A stretch of DNA of 47,101 nucleotides from CAYOKT01 sp964404605 (GTDB lineage Bacteria; Electryoneota; Electryoneia; Electryoneales; Electryoneaceae), in contig CAYOKT010000013.1 of assembly GCA_964404605.1 (NCBI GenBank), positions 1 to 47,101 of the forward strand. Direction: 5' to 3'. Below, piece after piece: positions 31,096-41,301 of this stretch. The translations under genes were made by a program, and so were the position numbers. Under the pieces are notes generated by a model, which worked only from the letters and a program-made list of their open reading frames with translations, searched no databases and was not told the origin of the DNA. Position 1 is the first letter of the stretch, and the number at the start of each line of letters is the position of its first letter.

Positions 31096-32157
31096 ATGAC
31101 CCATGTGCGATTCCACACCGCGATTCTCCTCCTGGCCCTGGCCGCTCTCCTGGCGCCCCGCGCGGCCGGGGGCGCGGACAAGCCGGAGTACCTGATCAAG
31201 TTCGCGACCATCGCGCCGGACGGCTCCACCTGGATGAAGGTGATGCGCTCCCTGGACGAGGAAGTCCGCCGGGCCACCGGCGGCGAGGTCGGCTTCAAGC
31301 TCTACCCGGGCGGCGTGCAGGGCGACGAGTTCGATGTGCTCCGCAAGATGCGCTTCGGCCAGCTCCACGCCGCCGGGTTCACCGGGAACGGCCTCGGGGA
31401 AATATTGCCCGATGTCCGCATCCTGGAGCTCCCGTTCCTCTTCGAGAGCAAGGACGAGATCGACTACATCACGGACCGCTTCTACGACTTCTTCGATGCC
31501 GCGTTCCGCGAGAAGGGCTTCGTCCTCCTCGGCTGGACGGAAGTCGGTTATGTCTACCTGTTCAGCAAGACCCCCATCCGGGACGACCGCGAGATCAAGG
31601 GCGTCAAGGTGTGGGCGTGGCAGGGTGATCCCCTGGCGCGCACGCTCTTCGAGGAGCTGGGCGTCACCCCCGTGCCGCTCAGCCTCCCCGAGGTGCTCAC
31701 CGGCCTGCAGACCGGGATGATCGACGCGGTCTATTCCTCCCCGCTGGGGGCGCTCAGCCTGCAGTGGTTCACCCGTGTGAAGTACATGAACCCGCAGCCC
31801 CTGACCAACTCCACCGGCGCGGTGCTGATGACGCTCAACCGCTTCAGCCGCCTGCCGGTGGAGGACCGGGAAAAACTGAAGGAGATCAGCCGCCGTTACC
31901 TGCGCGAGCTGACCCTCCTCAGCCGCGCCGACAACGCCGCCGCCATCGAACAGCTTATGAAGAGCGGCATCCGGATGAGCGAGCCTCCGGACAGCGAGGC
32001 GCTGGCCCGGTTCCGGGCGGCGGGAGAGCGGGTGAAGCAGCGGCTGGCGGGTTCCCTTTTCGATCCCGATCTGCTCGCGCAGGTGGAAAAGGCCCTCGCG
32101 GACTATCGCGCGAGCCGGCCCGAGGAGCAGGGGGATGCGGAAGGAAACGGCCGCTGA
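31096..32157 (+). CDS. dctP: TRAP transporter solute-binding protein (DctP family)
   Basis: The periplasmic binding protein is 353 residues from the ATG at 31096. A signal peptide (TAILLLALAALLAPRAAGGA) is followed by the DctP fold: IKFATIAPDGSTWMKVM, FKLYPGGVQGDEFDVLRKM, LPFLFESKDEIDYI, IKGVKVWAWQGDP and PEVLTGLQTGMIDAVYSSPLGAL. The usual carboxylate-binding arginine region reads KGVKVWAWQGD rather than KGLKMRVP, so the ligand may differ from C4-dicarboxylates. A GTG four codons upstream is also possible, but the GGAG there overlaps it and better serves the ATG. It lies between TatT and DctQ. Confidence 0.93.
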   Translation: MTHVRFHTAILLLALAALLAPRAAGGADKPEYLIKFATIAPDGSTWMKVMRSLDEEVRRATGGEVGFKLYPGGVQGDEFDVLRKMRFGQLHAAGFTGNGLGEILPDVRILELPFLFESKDEIDYITDRFYDFFDAAFREKGFVLLGWTEVGYVYLFSKTPIRDDREIKGVKVWAWQGDPLARTLFEELGVTPVPLSLPEVLTGLQTGMIDAVYSSPLGALSLQWFTRVKYMNPQPLTNSTGAVLMTLNRFSRLPVEDREKLKEISRRYLRELTLLSRADNAAAIEQLMKSGIRMSEPPDSEALARFRAAGERVKQRLAGSLFDPDLLAQVEKALADYRASRPEEQGDAEGNGR

Positions 32158-32246
32158 AGCGCGGGCCGTCCGGAAAAGGTGCAGACTCCCCCGTCTTGTG
32201 AACCATCCCAAGACAGGCATTGGAACAATCTCTCGGGAGAAACGCC

Positions 32247-32279
32247 ATGATGGCAGACGCTGAACGGGGTGTCGGGTGA
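32247..32279 (+). CDS. 10-residue leader ORF coupled to dctQ
   Basis: ATGATG preceded by GGGAG opens a short frame, MMADAERGVG, whose TGA overlaps the GTG start of dctQ as GTGA. dctQ itself has no good Shine-Dalgarno, so ribosomes ending this leader could restart at dctQ. Seen directly: ribosome-binding site, frame and overlap. Coupling is inferred. Confidence 0.45.
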   Translation: MMADAERGVG

Positions 32280-32920
32280 GGCGGTTTCTCCTCTCCCTGG
32301 ACCGGGGACTCAACCGCATCGCCGGCGCGATCGTCGTCATCACTCTCCTCGTGATGGTCCTCATCAGCTTCCTGCAGGTTGTGCTCCGCAACCTGGCGGG
32401 GAGCGGGCTGCCCTGGGCGGATGTGCTCCTGCGGCACCTCGTCCTCTGGGTCGGCTTTTTCGGCGCGGTGATCGCCACGCGCCAGGGGCGGCAGATCAAG
32501 ATCGATGTCGTCGGGCGGTTCGCCCCGCCCGCCACCCGGCGCCTTCTCGCCTGGGCGACCGGCCTGTTCACGATTGTCGTCTGCATCCTGCTCACACGGG
32601 CCTCGCTCCAGTTCGTCGCCGGGGAGAGGCAGTTCGGCTCGCTGCTCTACGCCCGTTTCCCGGCGTGGTACGCCGAACTCGCCATCCCCCTCGGTTTCGC
32701 CCTGATCGCGCTGCAGGTGCTGCTTAACCTGTTTCTCGGCCGCGAGGGCGGGGGCGAGCCGGGCGCTCCGCTCCCCGGTGAGCCGGACCCCGGAAGCGAA
32801 CCGCCAGGCGGGCCGGAACCGATCGTCGAAGCCGCGGGGGCCGGTGAGGGCGGAGGCGGGGGTGGCGGAAGCGCGGCGTCCGGCGGCTCGCCTACGGGGT
32901 CCGGGGAGGCGGCGCGATGA
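32276..32920 (+). CDS. dctQ: TRAP transporter small permease (DctQ)
   Basis: The 214-residue inner-membrane protein has four hydrophobic helices in residues 1-160: IAGAIVVITLLVMVLISFLQVVLR, HLVLWVGFFGAVIATR, LLAWATGLFTIVVCILLT and ELAIPLGFALIALQVLLNLFL. The family motifs LPWADVLLRHLVLWVGF and GRQIKIDVV are present. The last 60 residues are Gly/Pro/Glu-rich and probably disordered, an unusual addition for DctQ. The start is GTG, overlapping a short leader reading frame; the stop overlaps the dctM start (ATGA). It pairs with DctM to form the transporter membrane unit. Confidence 0.92.
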   Translation: MRRFLLSLDRGLNRIAGAIVVITLLVMVLISFLQVVLRNLAGSGLPWADVLLRHLVLWVGFFGAVIATRQGRQIKIDVVGRFAPPATRRLLAWATGLFTIVVCILLTRASLQFVAGERQFGSLLYARFPAWYAELAIPLGFALIALQVLLNLFLGREGGGEPGAPLPGEPDPGSEPPGGPEPIVEAAGAGEGGGGGGGSAASGGSPTGSGEAAR

Positions 32921-34200
32921 CCGGCCTCTTCATCCTCCTCGCGCTGCTCCTCGCGGTGGCGGGGGCGCCGCTCTTCGCCGTCCTCGGCGCGGTGGCGATG
33001 GCGGCCTTCGTCGGGGCGGGGATCGAGCCGGTGGCGGTGATCGTCGAACTCTACCGCATGGCCTCGCAGCCGACCCTGCTGGCGATCCCGCTGTTCACCT
33101 TCGCCGGGTACCTGCTGGCGGAGTCGGGGGCGCCCCGCCGCCTGGTGCGGGTCAGCCACGCCCTCTTCGGCTGGATGCCCGGCGGCCTGGCGATCGTCGC
33201 CCTGCTCACCTGCTCCTTCTTCACCGCCTTCACCGGCGCTTCCGGGGTGACCATCGTCGCCCTCGGCGGCCTGCTCTTCCCGGTGCTGATGCGCGAGGGC
33301 TACTCCGAGCGCTTCAACCTCGGCCTGCTGACCAGCTCCGGCAGTCTCGGGCTGCTCTTCCCCCCCAGCCTGCCGATCATCCTCTACGCCCTCGTCGCCT
33401 CGATCTCCGTCGATCAGCTCTTCGCCGCGGGGGTGCTGCCGGGCTTCCTGCTCATCGTGATGCTCTCCCTCTACAGCATCCGGGCGGCGGGAAAGGGAAA
33501 TGTCCCCACCCGGCGCTTCGAGCTGCGCGAGGCGCTGGCGGCGGTCCGCGAGGCGGCCTGGGAGCTGCCGCTGCCGCTGCTGCTGATCGTCGGGATTTAC
33601 GGCGGCTTCTTCACCGCCACCGAGGCCGCCTCGATCACCGCGGCCTACCTGATCCTCGTCGAGGTGTTCATCCACCGTGACATCCACCCCCTCCGCGACC
33701 TCCCGCGCCTCGCCCGCGATTCGATGGTGCTCGTCGGCGGGATTCTCGTCATCCTCGGCTGCGCCCTTGGGCTGACCAACTACCTCGTGGACGCCGAGGT
33801 GCCCCAGGCGCTGTTCACCGCGATCCGCGGCACGATCACCTCGAGGATCACCTTCCTCATCGCGCTGAACCTCTTCCTCCTCGTCGTCGGCTCCCTGATG
33901 GACATCTTCAGCGCCATCGTCGTCGTGGTCCCCCTGATCCTCCCCATCGCCAAGGAGTTCGGCGTGAACCCGGTGCACCTCGGGATCATCTTCCTGACCA
34001 ACCTCGAGATCGGGTACTCCACCCCCCCGGTGGGGTTGAACCTCTTCATCTCCAGCTTCCGTTTCGAACGTCCGGTGCTCACCCTCTACCGCGCCGCGCT
34101 GCCTTTCCTCGGGATGATGCTGCTGGCGCTGCTGGTGATCACCTACTGGGAAGGGCTGTCGCTGGGGCTGGTGCGCCTCTTCTTCGGGGGGACGATGTGA
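32917..34200 (+). CDS. dctM: TRAP transporter large permease (DctM)
   Basis: The 427-residue, highly hydrophobic protein has around twelve membrane segments and DctM landmarks: LLAIPLFTFAGYLLAESGAPRR, FTAFTGASGVTIVALGGLLFP, SSGSLGLLFPPSLPIILYA, LFAAGVLPGFLL, TATEAASITAAYLI and EIGYSTPPVGLNLF. It is the ion-coupled transport subunit of the tripartite importer. Length is normal. Its last codons overlap a possible GTG of the next gene. TatT, DctP, DctQ and DctM in order form a complete TRAP operon. Confidence 0.95.
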   Translation: MTGLFILLALLLAVAGAPLFAVLGAVAMAAFVGAGIEPVAVIVELYRMASQPTLLAIPLFTFAGYLLAESGAPRRLVRVSHALFGWMPGGLAIVALLTCSFFTAFTGASGVTIVALGGLLFPVLMREGYSERFNLGLLTSSGSLGLLFPPSLPIILYALVASISVDQLFAAGVLPGFLLIVMLSLYSIRAAGKGNVPTRRFELREALAAVREAAWELPLPLLLIVGIYGGFFTATEAASITAAYLILVEVFIHRDIHPLRDLPRLARDSMVLVGGILVILGCALGLTNYLVDAEVPQALFTAIRGTITSRITFLIALNLFLLVVGSLMDIFSAIVVVVPLILPIAKEFGVNPVHLGIIFLTNLEIGYSTPPVGLNLFISSFRFERPVLTLYRAALPFLGMMLLALLVITYWEGLSLGLVRLFFGGTM

Positions 34201-34211
34201 GGGGCGGCGGG

Positions 34212-35792
34212 ATGAAGCGGGACATGATCCGGAGGGGAAACAGCATCGTGGCGCACCCGCGGGTCCGCCAAGCGGCGGCGCTCGCCGTGCTGCTGCTCGC
34301 CGCCGGATCCGCGGGGGCGCAACGGTTCCAGCGCATCACCAAATCCTTCACCGACCCGGTGCAGATGACCCGCGCGGACAGCCTGTTCCTCGACGGCGAC
34401 TTCTCCGCCGCGGCGAATGCCCTCGATTCCCTGCTCGCCGCCGACCCCACCGACCCGGTCCTGCTTCACAACCGCGGCCTGCTGGAGATGCTCCTCGGGG
34501 AGGGCAGCGGACTGAGCCGTTTCCAGCATGCCTATGCCCTCGCCCCGGACGCCGGGTTCCTCTCCTGGCGGCTCGGCTGCGCCCTGACCGAGGAGGGGCT
34601 GCTCACGGAGGGCGAACAGTACCTCGCGCGGGCGGCGAAGCGTCCGGACCTGTACGAGGCGGCGGTGGACCTGGGGCGCAACCTCCGGCTGCAGGGGCGC
34701 TTCGAGGAGGCGGTGAAGGCCACCCGGCGCGCCTTCGGCCAGGACCGCACCTACGTCCGCGCGTATGTCGAGCTGTTCCGCGACTACCTCGCCCTCGGGG
34801 ACAGCAGCGCGGCGCTCAACACCCTGCGGCGGGGGTACGTCAGGTTCCCCTACGAGGAGCTGCTCGGCGAGCTGGTCGGCTTCTGGCGCGGGCGCGGGGA
34901 GGCCGACTCGCTGGCCGCTTACGCCGAGGAGTACCTGCGCACCTACCCGAAGGGCCCCCGCCTCGACGAGGTACTGGCCGCCCTCGCCTGGGCCCGGCCG
35001 GACACCGTGTATGAAGTGGGCGATTACCCGGACAATGCGCCCTACCCCGTCTCCGAGGCCCCCGAGGACGACCGGGGGATGCCGGACGGCCTGCGGATCA
35101 AGTACAACGTCCGCTGGAGCATCTTCAAGCTGGGCACGTTGACCGTCGATGTCCGCCCGGGGGTTTATCGCGGGAAGCCGACCTGGCGCGCGCAATACGT
35201 CGCCCGCAGCGGCCTGCCCTTCGTCGCGCTCACCGACACCTTCCGCGCCCAGCTCGACCGCCGTCTCCGCCACACGGTGCGGATGGACATGTTCTACCAC
35301 GAGAAGGGCCTCGTGTCGGTGAAGACCTACGAGAACGACTACCGGACAGGGTGGTCGGAGGTCCGGGTGGTCTTCGGCGGCAACTGGTGGCTGTATGACG
35401 CCCACCCGCTGCCGCCCAGCGCCTTCGATGCCACCAGCCAGCTGTGGTTCGCCCGCAGGCTGGTGCTCCAGCGGCGCAGCGGCACGGCGGTCTGCGAGAT
35501 CAGCCGCGGGTTCGAGAAGACGTTCATCAACATCCTCGGCCCCGACAGGAAAACGTTCCGCATCGGCGAGGAGGTCGTGGGGACGATCAAGATCGACGGC
35601 ATCATGCGCTACGCCGGCATCGCGGGGCTCACCGGGGACTATGTCGGCTGGTTCGCCGATGACTACCGGGGATGGCCGTTGAAGGCGAAGTTCAAGATCT
35701 TCCTCGGCTGGGTGACCATCATCTTCGACCGTGTCGAGCCCACCCCGATGCCGCCGGGCGAAACCTGGCATACCCGCGGCGACAACCGGTAG
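34212..35792 (+). CDS. Secreted TPR protein with C-terminal DUF3108 domain
   Basis: The 526-residue protein has a signal peptide (VRQAAALAVLLLAAGSAGA|QRF, ending near residue 36) and then TPR-like repeats to about 265 (ADSLFLDGDFSAAANALDSLLAADPTDPVLLHNRGLLEML; YVRAYVELFRDYLALGDSSAALNTL). The DUF3108 region of about 295-515 has LRIKYNVRWSIFKLGTLTVDV, YHEKGLVSVKTYENDYRTGWSEV and GWPLKAKFKIFLGWVTIIFD. DUF3108 proteins are periplasmic or outer-membrane-associated beta proteins of unknown function. I chose the ATG at 34212, which follows a purine-rich GAGGGG stretch; a GTG five codons earlier overlaps the dctM stop. Its position suggests expression with the TRAP genes. Confidence 0.85.
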   Translation: MKRDMIRRGNSIVAHPRVRQAAALAVLLLAAGSAGAQRFQRITKSFTDPVQMTRADSLFLDGDFSAAANALDSLLAADPTDPVLLHNRGLLEMLLGEGSGLSRFQHAYALAPDAGFLSWRLGCALTEEGLLTEGEQYLARAAKRPDLYEAAVDLGRNLRLQGRFEEAVKATRRAFGQDRTYVRAYVELFRDYLALGDSSAALNTLRRGYVRFPYEELLGELVGFWRGRGEADSLAAYAEEYLRTYPKGPRLDEVLAALAWARPDTVYEVGDYPDNAPYPVSEAPEDDRGMPDGLRIKYNVRWSIFKLGTLTVDVRPGVYRGKPTWRAQYVARSGLPFVALTDTFRAQLDRRLRHTVRMDMFYHEKGLVSVKTYENDYRTGWSEVRVVFGGNWWLYDAHPLPPSAFDATSQLWFARRLVLQRRSGTAVCEISRGFEKTFINILGPDRKTFRIGEEVVGTIKIDGIMRYAGIAGLTGDYVGWFADDYRGWPLKAKFKIFLGWVTIIFDRVEPTPMPPGETWHTRGDNR

Positions 35793-35842
35793 ACAAGGCC
35801 TCTTCGACACGGAGTGCCAAGTTCGGAACAAGAGGAAAGCGA

Positions 35843-36850
35843 ATGATGAGCCAGGCCCGGGACAGGGTGAACGATGATCCCCCCGCGGATGTGCGTTTTC
35901 CCGACCGCCGGCTGATGGAGCTGTTCGGGGTGCGCTGGCCCATCGTGCAGGCGGGCATGGTCTGGGCCTCGGGCGCGAAACTGGCGGCGGCGGTCTCCCG
36001 GGCGGGCGGTCTCGGCCTGATCGGGTCCGGCTCGATGAAACCCGGCCTGCTCCGCGAGCACATCCGGGTGGCGAAGACCCTCACCGGCGAACCCTTCGGG
36101 GTCAACATCCCCCTGCAACGCGGGGATGCGGAGGAGCTGGTCCATGTTGCCCTCGAGGAGGGGGTGCGGATCTTCTTCACCTCCGCCGGCAGCCCCCGCC
36201 GCTTCACCCCCTTGCTCAAGGAGAGGGGGTGTGTCGTCGTCCATGTCGTCCCCACGGTGGCCTTCGCGCGGAAGGTGGAGGCGGCGGGGTGCGATGCCGT
36301 GGTCGCCGAGGGGTTCGAGGCGGGGGGGCACGACGGCGTCGACATGGTGACCACGATGGCCCTGGTGCCGCAGGTGGCGGATGCGGTGAGCATCCCGGTG
36401 ATCGCCGCGGGCGGCATCGCGGACGGGCGCGGGATCGCCGCCGCCCTCGCCCTCGGCGCCGCCGGGGTGCAGATCGGCACCCGCTTCGCCGCCACGGTGG
36501 AATCCAGCGCCCACGAGAACTACAAGCGGGCGGTGCTCGAGGCGGGTGACACCGACACCGTGTTCCACCTGCGCAGCATCGGCCCCGCGCGGATGATCCG
36601 CAACCGCTGGACCGAACGTGTCGCCGAGGCGGAAGCCCGCGGCGCCGGGCCGGAGGAGCTGCGGGCGCTGCTGGGAGAGAAGCGCGAACGGCTCGGCATC
36701 TTCGAGGGCGACCTCGAGGAGGGACAGGTCGAGGCGGGGCAGGGCAGCGGGCTCGTTCGCGACATCCCCTCCGCCGGGGAGCTGGTCACGCGGCTGGTGC
36801 GCGAATACGCGGCCGCCGTGCGGCGGCTGAGTGGCCGATCCGGGGAGTGA
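35843..36850 (+). CDS. Nitronate monooxygenase / FabK-like FMN protein
   Basis: The 335-residue TIM-barrel flavoprotein has PIVQAGMVWASGAKLAAAVS and GGLGLIGSGSM at the N-terminus, the FMN/substrate motif EGFEAGGHDG (histidine kept), IPVIAAGGIADGRGIAAALALGAAGVQIGTRF for phosphate binding and ESSAHENYKRAV after it. These define the 2-nitropropane dioxygenase-like superfamily, which includes nitronate monooxygenases and the enoyl-ACP reductase FabK; sequence alone does not separate them here. The ATG at 35843 has GAGG about 7 bases upstream; the frame upstream is antisense or intergenic. It is convergent with the TSUP permease gene 45 bp away, without an obvious terminator. Confidence 0.9.
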   Translation: MMSQARDRVNDDPPADVRFPDRRLMELFGVRWPIVQAGMVWASGAKLAAAVSRAGGLGLIGSGSMKPGLLREHIRVAKTLTGEPFGVNIPLQRGDAEELVHVALEEGVRIFFTSAGSPRRFTPLLKERGCVVVHVVPTVAFARKVEAAGCDAVVAEGFEAGGHDGVDMVTTMALVPQVADAVSIPVIAAGGIADGRGIAAALALGAAGVQIGTRFAATVESSAHENYKRAVLEAGDTDTVFHLRSIGPARMIRNRWTERVAEAEARGAGPEELRALLGEKRERLGIFEGDLEEGQVEAGQGSGLVRDIPSAGELVTRLVREYAAAVRRLSGRSGE

Positions 36851-36895
36851 CCAGTCCCGGTACGCCCAGCGGCCGCGCAGCCGGCATCGCTCCGC

Positions 36896-37795
36896 TTATC
36901 CCAACAACCCACCGAGGTATTTCCCCGCGATCAGCAGCAGGGCGAGGAAGAGCAGCGTCTTGATCAGGCGGGCGGGGAGGTAGCGCTGCACCACCGCGCC
37001 GGCGGTGATCCCGAGCGCCCCGCCGATCCCGAAGAGCGCGCCGAGGAGCAGGTCCGGGGCCACCGCCGCGGGAACCCCGGGCAGGAAGAGGGCGAGGAGA
37101 CGGTAGGACAACGCCCCCACCGCCGAGGTGACGAAAGTGCTGAAGAGCGCGGCGCCCGCCACGCTGTGCACCGGCAGGCGGAACACGCCGACCAGCAGCG
37201 GCACGAGAAAGGCACCGCCGCCGACGCCGTACGCCCCGCCGATGCTCCCGACCACGAAACTGATACCGGAGATCACCGGGGTCGGCGCGTGGTACTCCCG
37301 CTCCCGGAACCGGTAGGAGAGACGCCGCAGCGAGAACCTCGGCTCCTCGACGACCAGCGGACCGCCGGGGGCGGCTTCGCCCTTCGCGGCCGTCTCCCTC
37401 TTCAGGAGGTCCCAACCGAGGCGCAGCGCCAGGTAGAGGAGCACCAGCCCGGCGAACACCTTGAAGGAGTGCGCATCCGGGAGCAGGCGCACCCGCAGGA
37501 CCACCCCGAGCATCACCCCGGGCACGGTACCCGCCAGCAGCGCCAGCGCCAGCGGCCAGACCATCCGCCGCTCCCGGTTGTAGCGGAGCACCCCCGCCGG
37601 GATGGCGAACAGGTTGTAGAGCAGGCTGGTGGCGCTGGCGGCCGGTCCGGCGAACCCGAACGCGCTCACCTCCAGCGGCAGGATGAGGAACGCGCCGGAG
37701 ACGCCCGCCGGGCTGACGATCACAGCGATGAGGAACGCCGCCAGCGGCGGGAGCCACCAGGGAGCCGTGATCCCGGCAACGTGGAACTCGATCAT
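36896..37795 (-). CDS. TSUP/TauE-SafE family permease
   Basis: The 299-residue integral membrane protein shows the two-fold internal repeat of the family: an N-terminal half with VSPAGVSGAFLILPLEV and a C-terminal half with GSIGGAYGVGGGAFLVPLLV. About eight hydrophobic helices are visible, with a charged cytosolic loop between the halves (LLKRETAAKGEAAPGG...). Members export or import sulfite, sulfonates, thiosulfate or related anions; no sulfur-metabolism gene is adjacent, so the substrate is open. It follows clpC on the same strand but a likely terminator separates them. Start ATG at 37795 has no strong ribosome-binding site. Confidence 0.9.
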   Translation of the reverse strand: MIEFHVAGITAPWWLPPLAAFLIAVIVSPAGVSGAFLILPLEVSAFGFAGPAASATSLLYNLFAIPAGVLRYNRERRMVWPLALALLAGTVPGVMLGVVLRVRLLPDAHSFKVFAGLVLLYLALRLGWDLLKRETAAKGEAAPGGPLVVEEPRFSLRRLSYRFREREYHAPTPVISGISFVVGSIGGAYGVGGGAFLVPLLVGVFRLPVHSVAGAALFSTFVTSAVGALSYRLLALFLPGVPAAVAPDLLLGALFGIGGALGITAGAVVQRYLPARLIKTLLFLALLLIAGKYLGGLLG

Positions 37796-37852
37796 CGGAC
37801 CCTTACCCGGGTTTCATCACCCCATCACCCAACCTGCACCCGTGAACCGGAC

Positions 37853-37896
37853 AAAGAAAACCCCCGCCGGCCGCGCAATGCAACCGTCCGGGGGGT
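37853..37896 (-). terminator. Probable rho-independent terminator of clpC
   Basis: On the minus strand, 33 bases past the clpC stop, CACCCCCCGG and CCGGCGGGGG can pair around a GC-poor loop, and TTTTCTTTG follows directly. The stem is interrupted by one unpaired base. Position and T-rich tail fit an intrinsic terminator that would isolate the TSUP gene downstream. Confidence 0.55.
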
Positions 37897-37928
37897 GATT
37901 TCAGGTACTCCCGCCCGACAGGGGCCGG

Positions 37929-40394
<2,466 letters not shown>

Positions 40395-40435
40395 CCGATT
40401 TCCTTCGATAATTCCAATCGTACTGCGGGATGTTC

Positions 40436-40461
40436 CCCAGGGCTTCCCCTGGGTTAATATA
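40436..40461 (-). promoter_or_regulatory. clpC -10-like box with adjoining dyad
   Basis: On the minus strand TATATT (40461-40456) is followed after two bases by CCCAGGG-GAAG-CCCTGGG (40453-40436). The dyad would lie at the transcription start. No good -35 stands 17 bp upstream. The stem could be an operator or a 5' stabilising hairpin. It does not match CIRCE. Confidence 0.4.
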
Positions 40462-40596
40462 GCGGTCCACCGGCGAAATCCATGCCCCTTGTCACCCCGG
40501 TTCACTTCCCGCGGAGCCGGGAAGATCGATTCGCCCCGTGAGCGAAAGAGGGTTTTTCGCGGCTTCGTGCGGGGTAACCCGCGGCGCTCCTTACAA

Positions 40597-41301
40597 TTAC
40601 ACGCTCGAGGCGCCGTCCGCGATCCTGCCATCGATGAGGCGGAGGACCCGCCCGGCCCGCCCCGCCCACTCCTCGTTGTGGGTGACGACGACCACCGCCG
40701 CGCCGCGCTCGCGCGCGAAACGGACCAGGTCATCCTCGAGGAGACGGCCGGTGGGCCGGTCGAGGTTGCCGGTGGGCTCGTCCGCGAGGATGAGGTGCGG
40801 GCGGTTGACCAGCGCCCGCGCCACCGCCACCCGCTGCTGCTCGCCGCCGGAGAGCTCCGCCGGCTTGTTCTCCAGCCGGTCGCCGAGCCCGAGACCGGCC
40901 AGCAGGTCGCGCGCGAGGCCGGCGGCCTCCGCCGCCCCCTTCCCGAGGATCCTCGCCGGCATCATCACGTTCTCCAGGGCGGAGAAGGCGGGCAGAAGGT
41001 GGTGGAACTGGAAGACGAAGCCGATGTCCCGCCGCCGGAGGAGGGCGCGGTCCTGCTCGCTCATCGCGGCGACGTTCCTCCCGCCGAGCAGCACCTCACC
41101 CGCGCTGGGGGCCTCGAGGGTGCCGAGGATGTGCAGCAGGGTGCTCTTCCCCGCGCCGGAGGGGCCGACGACGGCGATGAACTCCCCGGCGTTCACCGCG
41201 AGGTCCACCCCGCGGAGCACCTCGATGGTCCGCCGGGCGAGACGGTAGCTCTTCACAACGCCCTTCGCCTCGACGAGCGGGCCTGCGGCGGCGTCATTCA
41301 T
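40597..41301 (-). CDS. lolD: Lipoprotein-releasing ABC transporter ATPase LolD
   Basis: The 234-residue ABC ATPase has Walker A GPSGAGKST, Q-loop FQFHHLLP, signature LSGGEQQRVAVARAL, Walker B LILADEPTGNLD and the H-loop histidine in VVVTHNEEW. This MacB/LolD-type subfamily sequence, combined with the LolC/E-like permease immediately upstream (8-bp overlap), identifies the lipoprotein-sorting exporter that extracts lipoproteins from the inner membrane. Length is normal. The stop lies 202 bp before the clpC start, a spacer that holds the clpC leader. Confidence 0.93.
   Translation of the reverse strand: MNDAAAGPLVEAKGVVKSYRLARRTIEVLRGVDLAVNAGEFIAVVGPSGAGKSTLLHILGTLEAPSAGEVLLGGRNVAAMSEQDRALLRRRDIGFVFQFHHLLPAFSALENVMMPARILGKGAAEAAGLARDLLAGLGLGDRLENKPAELSGGEQQRVAVARALVNRPHLILADEPTGNLDRPTGRLLEDDLVRFARERGAAVVVVTHNEEWAGRAGRVLRLIDGRIADGASSV

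Noticed and set aside
35793..35842. TTGGCAC on the minus strand before the FabK-like gene as a sigma-54 -24 box
   Set aside because: The -12 GC is missing at the required spacing and the orientation points away from the gene it would drive.
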